From contig JAACJP010000015.1 in assembly GCA_013368375.1 (NCBI GenBank), positions 248,001 through 312,000 on the forward strand: a stretch of 64,000 nt of DNA, given 5' to 3'. Each line of letters opens with the position of its first letter. Within the stretch, counting starts at the first letter, position 1. The notes below the pieces were generated by a model. That model had not been told where the DNA came from. It worked only from the letters and a program-made list of their open reading frames with translations, and searched no databases. This document shows, piece after piece, positions 1-10,693 of this stretch. The position numbers were made by a program, and so were the translations under genes. This stretch comes from Tricholomella constricta (Eukaryota; Basidiomycota; Agaricomycetes; Agaricales; Lyophyllaceae).

Positions 1-2325
1 AGCTGGTCAAACTGGGAATTTTTGGTAATGCAGTCATGCTTTTGCAACGTTGCTTTGATCTCACGGCGCCATCGCAGGTATCACTCCCATCTTTCCACAC
101 AGTACTGTGACGGTTTGCGAGGAGCAATCCCTGTTTACGGTAAATATCGTTTCCCGCGCGTTGGTTCGTGTTACTGATTGGCTCGTAGATCCCCAGGATC
201 CCTTGGGGCACCTGTATGATGTTGATGATGGTGAGTGCTTTGATTCAACAAGTGGTGTTATGAAGCTCACCTTGCATACCAGCGAGCACTATCATCACCC
301 TTTCCGACTGGTATGAATTGTTGCTGTGTCTCATGAACATCAGCATTAACCAGAATTCAGGTATCATGAGTTTGCTCCCGAAGTTCAGAAACAGTTTATC
401 CAATCAGGCGCTTTCCCGTAAGTTTCCTACAACCTCACATCGCTATGCCTGAGCCCATGCCTCGCCGTTAGCATCCCTGATTCCTGTTTGATTAACGGTG
501 CTGGCCGTTACAACGGAGGGCCCCTCGTCCCCTATTCTGTTGTGAATGTTGAACAAGGAAAGCGCTACAGGTGAGACAGTTTGCCTATTCATCGCTTCGC
601 GATATAACCAGGCTCCATGACAGGTTCCGCGTTTTCTCCTTATCCTGTCGGCCTTTCTTCACTTTCTCCGTTGACGGTCACAACATGGGTACTCTATTTC
701 TCATCGTAAAAAGATTCTGCCTGACTAAAACTTATAAGATATCATGGAGTTCGACGGCATCGAGCACAATCCGGTCCCGGCTCAAAATTTCGATATCTTT
801 GCAGGTAAGCAAGTTTCTTTTGGAACTCTGAAGTTAGCTTGATTGCTTTCCCAAGCCCAACGTGTTTCCTTCATTCTTAACGCCAATCAAACTGTTGGTA
901 ATTACTGGATCCGCGCCTTGTATGTTATAATTTCCCTTCATCAGAGAATGTCCCTGATGCCCTCTTTCTAGCCCCACTGGAGGAGACCCGGCTGGAAACC
1001 CCAACTGTGAATTAACTGCATCACCATGAAGACATTGTACTGATATGCGCGCCATAGACAACCCCGACCTTACCCTCGCAGTCCTCCGCTACAAAGGGGC
1101 ACCCGCTGTTGAGCCTACTACTGTCAATACTCCCGGTCATAAACTTATTGAAGGCGACATGCATGTGAGTTCTTGTCGGATCCATTTACCAACTTCGGCC
1201 CATCAGTTTGCTGATACCCCGTAACTACAGCCCATTGAGGAGCCTGGAAAGGTAAGAAGCAATCCATTTGATTTGTCCCGAATTACCCCTTATCGCTCTC
1301 CTCATAGCTCGGAAGTGGACCCGCGGACGTCGCAATCACGCTCAACATTGGTCAGGTGAGAATTTTTCTATATTTGCAAAATTATAAGCATATTGATTTT
1401 GCTACGCAAAGCCGAACCCACCTTTCTTCGACATCAACGGCATCTCGTACCTTTCGCCTCCTCTGCCCGTTTTGCTTCAACTTCTCAGTGGTGCCAAAAC
1501 TCCTCAAGATCTCATACCCTCGGTAAGATCAGATCGTTCAAAACATTGGCACACAAGGCTAACCTAATTCCAGGAACAAGTAGGCTTTCATCCTCTCAGT
1601 AGATTCTAGATTGCGCTAAAGACATGCGGAAAGGTTTTCATCTTGCCGCCCAACAAGCTCATAGAAATATCGATCCCAGGAACAGGATGTGAGTTCACTT
1701 ATGATGTCGACAAGCATTCATCGCTGATCTTAAACCTATCCAGTCCATCCCTTCCACTGTGCGTAAATTTGGACGAGAACCTTGAAAAGATTTCTGACAC
1801 GATATTCAAGTGCACGGCCACGCGTTCGACCTTGTCCGCCCCTCTAACGCTGACGAACTCAACTTCGTCAACCCGCCAAGGCGAGATGTAGCTGCTGGTA
1901 TGTTCTATATCAGAAGGAACCTTGCATATTGTCTAATTGCCGCTCATTCTAAGTCGCTGGTGGAAACATGACCTTCCGATTCTTCAGCGTATGTGCATCT
2001 GGATGCAATCATGTTCGCCTATCTAAAGATCATTTGTAGGACAACCCAGGCGCTTGGTTCTTGCACTGGTGAGTATAATACGACAGGCTATTACATCACT
2101 CCCTTTATTCACGAAACTTTAGCCACATCGACTGGCACTTGGAAGTTGGCTTGGCTGTCGTGTTCGGAGAGGCGCCTGCCGAGAACGTTGAGGGCCCACA
2201 GGCCCAGATTACTCCCCAGGACTGGCTGTGAGTAGAATCATCAATCCGGCGCGTACAATGTCTGATGCTATTCGAACAGTGACCTCTGCCCGACCTACGA
2301 TGCGCTTCGCCCTGAGTTCCAGTGA
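1..2325 (+). CDS. Laccase (multicopper oxidase), copy 1, 5' end outside window
   Basis: This is the 3' three quarters of a secreted laccase, which oxidises phenolic substrates with four copper ions and reduces O2 to water. The window opens inside the exon reading GQTGNFW. Splicing then gives the second copper loop YHSHLSTQYCDGLRG (about 75-135), the central domain (QGKRYR, SLSCRPFFTFSVDGHNM, VDG-type helix), the third loop HPFHLHGHAF split by an intron after the first base of the Leu codon (about 1750-1830), and the fourth loop HCHIDWHLEVGLAVVF (about 2070-2170). All copper ligands in these three loops are present. The residue ten positions after the ligand Cys is Leu. The gene ends at TGA 2323-2325 after DLCPTYDALRPEFQ. 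Introns are many and short (about 50 nt). It matches the minus-strand laccase at 40316-43434 at roughly 97-98% by eye, with mostly silent or intronic changes. No disabling change was seen in the visible part. Confidence 0.88.
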
Positions 2326-2617
2326 TCGTTAGACAACGCGATTCAACTTTCCTTGGGAAGCCACGGTTGAATTAGACAACTTCTACAATGCCCGTATCCC
2401 TTTTTCATGTGTAGCGAGCGTGTGCTCTGTCTGTCTGTAACAACAACCTTTAAATGCAATATTCTTATCACAAATTTCGAGGTTTCGTGTTTAAGCATCA
2501 AAAAACCTTTGCGCATCAATTGTTACAGAAACGTCGCGGTAGACTCCTTTGTGAGCGAATAATAAGTTCCATGTCTTCGACACCAGTAGGACTCCATCCC
2601 TTTTTCCAGACGAATAT
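1..2617 (+). repeat. Left arm of a long inverted duplication (laccase plus 3' flank)
   Basis: This sequence recurs in reverse complement at 40017-42640. Homology covers the visible laccase and about 290 bp of 3' flank, and stops abruptly near 2617, just after a conserved string around 2585-2617. The left arm is cut by the window edge, so its true length is unknown. About 37.4 kb lies between the arms. Confidence 0.9.
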
Positions 2618-4328
2618 CTACACCGCCAAATGGACCTCATGTGATCCCGATAACATAAGAAAATGTGGCTATTATATTTCTCATGAGATAGAGGGGGTGT
2701 GTCAGCCCAGCTAGGGCTCACATGTCTTTCGTTGCGGTGAGGCTAGGTGTAGTCAATGTTGTAGCCATCCTGTCTCGACATATGATGGCCAGGCCCATCT
2801 GTAATTCCCGCTACTTTAGTAGTGGGTCTTGGCAAAAAACCCCGCTTTTGCAACGTTTGCGTTCGCCGTGCAGTCCATTACATCATATCGCGTTTTTTCG
2901 TCATAAATGGCGTCGTCGTGGCGTCATTCATTCTTTCGAGTTCTATCTCACTTTTCTTGTCTCGGCTCTGCCCGTTTCGTTTTGCTTTGGTTGAAGTAAT
3001 GATTGCGCCGAATTGATCCCTTCTCTCATTCGTTCGCGGTTTACGATGACACATGTTTTGAATCCTAATACGTTGACACAGAAATACCTGCGACACTTGT
3101 ATGATGTACAGCAGGTGCGTTCTATACAACCGGATTTCCTTCCTCGATTCAATTCAATATTTTTTAGCAACACCGCCTGTAGTTTTCAACACTTTATTTG
3201 CATGCTCGATGCCAAGGAGATGGAGGTGCCGGTAGATCAAGGGATCAAGAATGACTTTGAACAATTGCGACAAATGACCGCAGTGCCTTCCACCATACCA
3301 CGAGCGGATGCATTCGAGGCATAAGGCTAAGGTCACTGGAATTCATACACGCCCGCACGCTCGTCGTGTCATACAGTCACAACTTTTTGCACATCAAAAT
3401 AAACCGTTAACTTTTTTTGGTAGTCTACCATACATAATCTTATTTCCCCCCCTGTGCAGAGCCTTCCATGTTGGTGAACAGCGCTCAAGCTCCTATACTC
3501 TCCGTTGTCATGCTCAGGACCGCGAGAACACCTCGACAAAGTAAATGCCACGTATTCGGCAGAAGAACATCTTTCGCGACATAGGAAAAATTTGGTGTAC
3601 TGAGCATTCAAACAATTGCTCTGCAGATAGCATGAAGTGTGACGGTACTTGCAGACTGCTTGAGTCTGAACTGGTCTCTGTTTGCGGTCAACGTACCGGG
3701 CCCTGCGGCGGAGCGCGCTAACGCTGCGGAGAACAACATCGCCGACCTGACATACAAGCGCTACTTCATCAAGAACTTTTGTCGCAAGACAATCATTAAA
3801 TAGAACTTCATTCCTATCTTGGGCCCACCAATGTGCCTGCATTGCTCACCCCATGCAATGTCTAGAATGTTGATTCATTTGTCTGGCAACAGACCAATTA
3901 CAATGCGCACATTGTCTGTGCCTTCATCTGACGATGAAAGTGATGTGGAAGAAGGAGAGATAACAGAGGCAATCAACAACTCAAGCGATACGAAGACTGC
4001 AAAGCGTCCTGCAGAGTGCATTTCAAAGGTAAGCTGCTTACTCGATAGGAAAAACGGCTACTGTTCTAAATACTATCAGAGCAAGTGTCGCCGTCAACAC
4101 TGCAAGGATCTTGATGAAAGCCTTCAAGCAGCTCAAATTGAATGGGAGCAAGAGAAGATTAGATATGCAGAAGATGTATGTTCATCTTAATAAATCTAAC
4201 AGTTTCAAAAAACCACTGTTTTAACAACAATTTTTTTTTGGAGTGTACCCTTATTGCATCACTTGTCAAAGTAGCGGGCTTTGCGGTCGTTAGAGCGCCC
4301 TTCCGGTGTTATTGAATATATTATCTTT
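2326..4328. other. Gene-free stretch after laccase copy 1
   Basis: The first 290 bp are laccase 3' flank shared with the inverted copy. Beyond 2617 only short ORFs without family features occur. The best is a plus-strand ORF with its first ATG at 3831, beginning MCLHC and holding an acidic stretch (DDESDVEEGEI), an intron-like break near 4028, and a Cys/His patch near 4050-4120. It could be a decayed zinc-finger or transposon fragment, but I do not recognise it and do not call it a gene. Confidence 0.5.
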
Positions 4329-4600
4329 GGCCTTTTGAAAGTTGTAAAGGGCTTCACGAAGCGGCTTGAACACACAGCCAAGATGTAGATGGCAGGTGAA
4401 AAATATTTCACATTCAGGGGATTGAACCCACGACGTCACTTTGAAGTGGATGGTGAAAGTTTCATCACAACCACTACACCAAAGTGTTGTATATTGACAC
4501 CTCACCTGTATAACTTCATCACGTCTGGCACTGGCCTTGTACGCTGAAAAAGTTTTCAAGTGCTTTCAAACTCCGCCCGACTCCGCATCCACCCGCACTG
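4329..4600 (-). repeat. tRNA-derived SINE-like repeat, copy 1
   Basis: A 272-bp unit is shared with 25613-25884. On the minus strand it contains a pol III A-box-like string GGTGTAGTGGTTGTGATG (about 4463-4480) and a B-box-like string GGGTTCAATCCCC (4427-4439), spaced as in a tRNA. The anticodon arm cannot be folded convincingly, so this is tRNA-derived rather than a working tRNA gene. The two copies differ by many substitutions and small indels, so the insertions are old. Family identity is not known. Confidence 0.65.
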
Positions 4601-4863
4601 TGCGTCGTCTTGACCCATTCTCCCTCCCCTCCGTTTTTTTGCTCCTGTCTTCCTGTTGACAGTGGGTGCTTTGTGATCAATCTTTGATGACCATGAATGT
4701 TGGTCCCACCTGTGGCACAAGCACTTCTATTGAGCTGTGTTTCTCACCTTTCTATTTATTTTTTCTTTGCGGCATGCTCGCGCCCTATCTGGTGGAACCA
4801 GGTGAGTTTTACAGGTTCCATATCTTATTCCACCCTTGACTGAGAAGTCTTATATCACTGAAG

Positions 4864-5626
4864 GCCGTTGTGAAGGCTGGACAGAGGCCTAATCCGACCG
4901 ACCTCACCAAGAAGGACCGCCCATTCCTCTGGCAGTCATCAAACAATTCGTTCGAGCAGGAACACGAGGTGAGTGACTATTTCTTTATTTGACTATCAGT
5001 TAATGCAATGTATCTTTCTGGCAAGGCTTGTTTCACTTCTCTCGACCCCATGCTCACATTTTTTCTTAGTGCCTCAAACTCGCCCCCTTTGCCTCCACCC
5101 TCCCTCTCGCCCTGCACATCCTTCGTCAAGAGCGCCTCATGCACGCCCTTCCAACGGGCACCACCTCCATTTCCAAAACCATCTTCTTCTTCCCCACCGC
5201 GTGCCACGTCTCCTTCGCTTCTGAACTCCTCTCCACCCTCCCCGGCCTCTCCCTGGTCCTCGAGCTCCACTCCCGCAAATCTCAAGATGCCCGCACCAAA
5301 GGGAGTGCCTGCTTCCGCGATGCAACCGAGGCCATCCTCCTCAGCTCCGACGTCGCCGTGCGTGGCATGGATTTCCCCGGGTACGCTCACTTCCTCTCTC
5401 TCTCTCTCATCCTTATAATACCGCAAAAACCGTGACTGACCCCTCACACCCCACAGCGTGACCCTCGTGCTGCAGCTCAACCTGCCTGTGTCCACAGAGC
5501 AGTACATCTACCGGCTCGGGTGCACCACACGCGCTGGCACTGGTGGGCGCGGCATCCTCGTGCTCGACCCTGCCGAGCAGCGCTTCCTCGTGCTCAAGGA
5601 CGTGCGCCCGCTCGGCATCGCCCCGG
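4864..5626 (+). pseudogene. DEAD-box RNA helicase, C-terminal fragment
   Basis: Exons read as the second RecA-like domain of a DEAD-box helicase, nearest in style to fungal Mss116-type proteins. Visible motifs are IFFFPTACHVSFASELL (motif IV region), LELHSRKSQ, SSDVAVRGMDFPGVT (motif V, split by an intron after DFPG) and YIYRLGCTTRAGTGG (motif VI). Motif VI is normally HRLGRTARAG, so the first arginine is Cys here. An exon before it covers about 4864-4970. No N-terminal DEAD domain is present upstream. The 3' end is cut at 5627 by the LTR of a gypsy element, after which the frame runs on into LTR sequence. I read it as a dead remnant. Confidence 0.75.
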
Positions 5627-6118
5627 TGTTAGGGGAACACCCGTTCACGCCCTTCGACGCTCACCGACTGTCCCCCGACACGTGCGATCGCTCCCGACCA
5701 ATCGCGCCCCCGACCCCGACGCTCTGACCCAAGCGTCGGTGTACATACTTATACATTCCTGTCGCTACCTCCCCTTCCAGCGCGCGCCCGATCCCGACGT
5801 CCGACATCCCGACGTCGGTCGCCCGACCTTGTGCCCGCACCCTGAGCCACGAGGATCGGACAGCGTCGGGAACGTGTACATACACGCGCCGCTGCCCATC
5901 CGTTATCATTTACGTACCATACACCCCAGAGAGCCGGCCCTCACGTATCTTACTCGTATATAGTCGCCCTCCTGACATGGGGGAATCCTTTACTCTATTC
6001 TCATTGGATTCCCCTCTGCCAGGTAGGTCTACTTACGTTCTCTCTAATCGTACATAATATAACATTGGACTCCCCTCTGCCAGCACGACTAAGCTCTGCA
6101 GCTGAGGTCGCCCTAACA
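5627..6118 (+). repeat. 5' LTR of the gypsy element
   Basis: It starts TGTTAGGGGAACACCCG and ends CCCTAACA, so the ends form the inverted TGTTAG...CTAACA expected of gypsy LTRs. The length of 492 bp is inferred from these ends, because no 3' partner exists in the window. The gag ORF begins about 75 bp further on. No clear tRNA primer-binding match was recognised directly after the LTR. Confidence 0.7.
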
Positions 6119-6191
6119 GCAGAATAGAGTAACTCTAGAAACCCGACGAAGCCGACCGATCCGCTTCCGCGCCGAAACACGTGTCTGCTAC

Positions 6192-7519
6192 ATGCGACCG
6201 TCCAACGCGCGCTCGCTCCGATCGCCCGCCCAGTCCCGTTTCGAGATGTCCGAATTTGGTGACATGTCGCAGCGACCATTCTCTCCCTTCCTCACGACGG
6301 AGGAGCGGTTGGCGAATATGGAAGCCACAATTTCGGCTCTCTCTGCCTCCAACACCTCCAACTCGGCCTCTATGGACCGCCTCTCCGCTCTTTTCGAAAA
6401 ATTCATGTCGGGGACACCCCCCAATCCCACCCCCGCTGCTCCCGAAGCAGACACGACCCCTCCGCCGCCTGAGACAACCACCCCGCTGCCAGGCTCTCTG
6501 CGATCGGGATCGCACCACCTCCGACCGTCGCCCCCCCCATTTACGACGGCGCCTGATCGGGCGGTTGCGCGTTCTTGAACGCCTGCAAGCTCTACTTCTC
6601 CTTGTGCGGGGGAAGTTTTGCCGACGACCAGGCCCAAATAGTATGGGTGCTGTCGTACATGCAGCACGGGCGAGCCGCTGACTTCGTCAGTCGGGTGTTC
6701 CAGTTCGGAACCGCCAAGGACGTCTTTCCCGCCTGGAAGGACTTCGAAGACACCTTCCGTGGCGAGTTCTTCCTCTTCGACGAGGTCGCCGATGCCGCGC
6801 TCATCCTGGAGTCGACGGCGTACTTCCAGAACGGTCGATCAATCGACGAGTACATCGACTCGTTCCGATCCCTGTGGGTCAAGGCGGGCTACCCAGATGG
6901 GCGTCACCTGGTCCTCAAATTTCGTCGGGGAATGGACCCGAAGCTCTCGAGGCGACTCGGAAGCATTACCACGGGTCGCCCGCACGACGAGAAGATTGAG
7001 GAGTGGCTGAGGATCGCTCGTTCTCAAGATTTCATCATGAGGTCGGAGGACGACTTCCACCGTCGGATGGTCCCGACAAAGGCGCCCGACAGCCGCCCAC
7101 CCACCGCCGCAGCTGCACGATGGGCGTTCGTTACTGCCCCCACTCCCGCTCCCGCTCCCCCCGCCCCCCGCGCTCCTGTGCCACCAGCCCCCAGGCCGAT
7201 CCCCCAGGGCATCCCAATGGACGTAGATCGGATGCGCGATCGAGTCGCGCCTGCCGACGATCACTGTTTCCGGTGCAAGAAAAAGGGTCACTACTCTCGT
7301 GACTGCCCTTTGCGCTGGGACGTGCGCCACATGCTCGATGATGAGCTGGAGGCGCTTATCATGGAACTTCTAGCTCGCAAGGACGCAGTCCCCGCCGACC
7401 CGACTCCATCGTCGGCCGACGCGACCGCCTCCAACGACGAGGAGGGTTTTCAATCGCACAACGGGTGGAACATACGCCCCCGTTGTCTAGTCGTAATCGG
7501 TTCGCTCCTTTATCTGTAG
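6192..7519 (+). pseudogene. Gypsy gag, frameshifted
   Basis: The first part (6192-6578) is a proline-rich N-terminus. The second part (from about 6550) carries the retrotransposon gag domain (WKDFEDTFRGEFF, DEYIDSFRSLWVKAGY) and one CCHC zinc knuckle, CFRCKKKGHYSRDC, near 7267-7308. The two parts are in different frames. The break coincides with a run of eight C at about 6531-6538, which suggests a homopolymer length change. Downstream of it the frame also meets a TGA near 6553. Gag would form the virus-like particle. It is not functional here. Confidence 0.8.
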
Positions 7520-10103
7520 AATATGCCAATACACCTAATATTGCTGCTATTCCGACGAGTGAACCGACCGACAAAGACGTACAAAACCCCTCCGACCCGA
7601 CGACACCGATCGCAGTCGCAAAGCCGATCGCCCCGTCGCGTCGTGGCCTACCCCGCTGGGAAAAGCGACTTCCTAGTCGCTTCATCGCCGCTGCCTCCCC
7701 CTGCCCCAGATCCCTGTGGCTCAACGTCGAACTGGAGACCACCGACACCCAGGAGTCGCATGCCGTCACTGCCCTAGTGGACAGCGGAGCGACCGGCAGT
7801 TTTCTCAATGTTGCTTCGTCGAGAAACACAAGCTCACGACCAAGGTGCTTAGTCGGCCATCCCTGGTTTACAATGTGGACGGCACCCTCAACGAAGGCGG
7901 TTCGGTCTCTTGCATCGTAGAAGCTGTCTTGCGATACAACGGTCATACCGAACAAGCCGTCTTCGGGGTCACCCAGTTAGGCAAGCAAGACATGATCCTC
8001 GGGTTCAACTGGCTTAAAAACCATAACCCCGAGATCGACTGGGAGACCAAGGAGGTGAAGATGAGTCGCTGTCCGACGCAGTGCGACACCTGCAAGGACG
8101 AGGTCAAAGCCGATCGGTGCGCACGCACCAAAGTGCGCGCAGCGATCCGCGCCTGTCGAGCCGACGGTATCCCGATGACTGAGCCCGACCTACGAGCCCC
8201 GACCAACCCGTATGTTGAGGATGACTCTGATGATGAGGAGTTCCTCCCCTACACCCCGATCCTGGAGGAACCTGACCCAGAGTCCGACGACTTCCTGGTG
8301 GAAACCTTCCTGAATGGCGATCGCATCTTCGCGACCGCGATCCATCCGACTCCGACCGCCGAACATATTCGGGCCAGCCAAACGACATCGCAGCGACTTG
8401 CGGAAGCACACGCTGCTAACTCCGTGCCCAGAACTTTCCGCGACGCAGTACCGACCCACCTCCATGACTTTGAAGATGTCTTCTCCAAAGTCGCATTCGA
8501 TGAGCTTCCAGAGCGCAAGCAATGGGACCATGCCATCGAACTGGAGCCGGGCGCGTCGCCGACGGGCACGAAGGTCTACCCGCTCTCACTGGCAGAACAG
8601 GTCGAACTTGACGCGTTCCTCAAGGAGAACCTCGAGACAGGTCGCATCCGACTGTCCAAGTCGCCCATGGCGTCGCCGGTCTTCTTCATCAAGAAGAAGG
8701 ACGGGTCGCTCCAACTGGTTCAGGACTATCGGACGCTCAATGCGCTCACGGTGAAGAACCGATACCCGCTGCCCCTCATTAGCGAACTGGTGAATAACCT
8801 TCGTGGCGCGCGGTACTTCACCAAGTTGGACGTCCGACGGGGGTACAACAACATCCGGATCAAGGAAGGCGACGAGTGGAAGGCAGCGTTTCGGATGAAC
8901 CGCGGCCTCTTCGAGCCGCTCGTCATGTTCTTTGGCCTCACAAACAGCCCCGCCACATTTCAGACCATGATGAATGATATCTTCCGCGATCTGATCGCCG
9001 AAGGTGTTGTTTGCGTGTACCTCGATGACATCTTGATTTATACAAAGATGCTAGAGGAACACCGTCGGGTCATGCAACTGGTACTGGACCGACTCCGCGA
9101 ACATCAGCTGTTCTTAAAGCCCGAGAAATGTGAATTCGAACAGACTAAGGTCGAGTATCTCGGGCTGATCATTTCGCAAGGGCAAGCAGAAATGGATCCG
9201 GTTAAAGTCGCTGGAGTGTTGGAATGGCCGGCGCCGAAGAACAAGAAGGAGGTGCAAGCGTTCCTAGGCTTCACCAATTTCTACCGACGGTTCATCCAGG
9301 ACTTCTCGCACCATGCCCGACCCCTGTTCGATCTGACGGGCAAGGACGTTGCCTGGCGGTGGGGAGAGTCGGAGTAGTCAGCCTTTGGCCTCTTGAAATC
9401 TGCGATCACGTCGCGACCGGTGCTCATGTTCCCCGATGACGACCGACCATACCACATCGAAGCCGACTCGTCCGACTTCGCAACGGGTGTGGTCCTGTCG
9501 CAAGAGTTGCCGTCCGATGGCAAGTGGCACCCGGTCGCGTTCTACTCGAAGAGCTTGAACGCCGTCGAGCGGAACTACGAGATCCATGACAAAGAGATGC
9601 TGGCGATCATCCGGTCTCTGGAGGAATGGCGACACTTCGTAGAAGGCGCAAAGCACAAGGTGGAGATCTGGACCGACCACAAGAACCTTGAGTACTTCCT
9701 CACCACGAAGAAACTCAATCGGCGTCAAGCCCGAAGGTCGCTTTACCTCGCTAACTTCGATTTTGCCCTCCACCACTGTCCTGGCCGTAGCATGGGCAAA
9801 ACCGACGCGTTATCGCGTCACCCCGACCATGGCGACGGAAGCGCCGACAACGCCAACATCGTGCTGCTCAAACCAGAATTCTTCGCCGTTCGTGCAACTG
9901 AAGGCCTTGCACTGGTCGGAGAGGAGGATGATGTGCTGAAAGCGATCCGCAAGGGCAATCGCGATGGAGCTCAGGAGGATGTGGTCGCGAAAGCGGCGCA
10001 ACTGGTCAAAGCATCCAAGATCGCCGGCCGCTCCCTTCGCTTTGGCGAGTGGGGAGAGGAAGGCGGTCTGCTCACGTTCCGTGGACGGATCTATGTCCCG
10101 AAC

Positions 10104-10297
10104 TGTAACAGCTCGGGCGGGAATCGAACCCACGTCCCCAAGAAACTAGAACTAGCGGGGGTCGAACCCGCGACTCGTGTTACCACTACACCATAGTCCT
10201 CTGTTATCACTTTGCCTTTTAGTCAGATTTAACTCTAGCCATCGGGTAGCATAACCCCGGGGTCATTACTAGGGAGAGGACGGCAATCTCCCTTACA
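10104..10297 (-). repeat. TRIM 3' LTR with tRNA-like A and B boxes
   Basis: On the minus strand it reads TATGGTGTAGTGGTAACACG, an A-box-like string, followed by GCGGGTTCGACCCCCGC, a strong B-box-like T arm. About 35 bp later comes a second B-box-like arm, GTGGGTTCGATTCCCGC. The first unit lacks an anticodon arm, so it is a shortened tRNA-like module and not a tRNA gene. It differs from the partner repeat at one position (CTGTTATCAC against CTGTTACCAC). Confidence 0.8.
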
Positions 10298-10499
10298 TAC
10301 TCCCCTCAAGACCTGTTCTGGCAGGTCTTAGGATCAACGCATGCACCCCAATTGTTTGTACCTTATCCATTCTCGGTGGGATGCCTCCGGTATTTCAGGA
10401 CTTAGACCCCCTAGGGTAAAGGCCAGCTAAGTGACAGCGGTCCCGGACATGTCACGAAGCCTTGGTCACGAATCACAGGCGGACTGTAGTTCTACCAAA

Positions 10500-10693
10500 T
10501 GTAACAGCTCGGGCGGGAATCGAACCCACGTCCCCAAGAAACTAGAACTAGCGGGGGTCGAACCCGCGACTCGTGTTACCACTACACCATAGTCCTCTGT
10601 TACCACTTTGCCTTTTAGTCAGATTTAACTCTAGCCATCGGGTAGCATAACCCCGGGGTCATTACTAGGGAGAGGACGGCAATCTCCCTTACA
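10500..10693 (-). repeat. TRIM 5' LTR with tRNA-like A and B boxes
   Basis: It is the same 194-bp repeat as 10104-10297, with the same A-box and two B-box-like arms. In element orientation the core follows with TTTGGTAGAACTACAG, the position where a primer-binding site is expected. Which tRNA would match it was not determined. Confidence 0.8.

Larger units (their letters stand above)
10104..10693 (-). mobile_element. TRIM-like miniature LTR element with tRNA-like LTRs
   Basis: Two 194-bp direct repeats (10104-10297 and 10500-10693) flank a 202-bp core with no coding potential. Each repeat begins TGTAACAG and ends CCCTTACA. A perfect 5-bp target duplication CGAAC sits outside both ends (10099-10103 and 10694-10698). 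This is direct evidence of integrase-type insertion into the gypsy integrase region. Next to the left repeat, the core carries a polypurine tract on the minus strand (TTGAGGGGAGTA), so the element reads right to left. Each LTR contains tRNA-like sequence. The two LTRs differ by only one base seen by eye, so the insertion is young relative to the host gypsy copy. It must borrow enzymes from another element. Confidence 0.88.

Noticed and set aside
1800..1845. Laccase copy 1 lacking a type-2 copper His (unspliced frame reads HDIQVHGH)
   Set aside because: An intron splits the codon after HPFH. Correct splicing restores HPFHLHGHAF.
4427..4480. Possible tRNA gene
   Set aside because: Anticodon stem does not pair, and the whole 272-bp context is repeated at 25.6 kb, so a SINE-like repeat explains it better.
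10108..10200. Possible functional tRNA gene(s) on the minus strand
   Set aside because: B boxes are strong, but there is no anticodon arm and no matching acceptor stem. The sequence is part of a direct repeat with TG..CA ends repeated at 10500-10693, so it is a tRNA-like module within an LTR.
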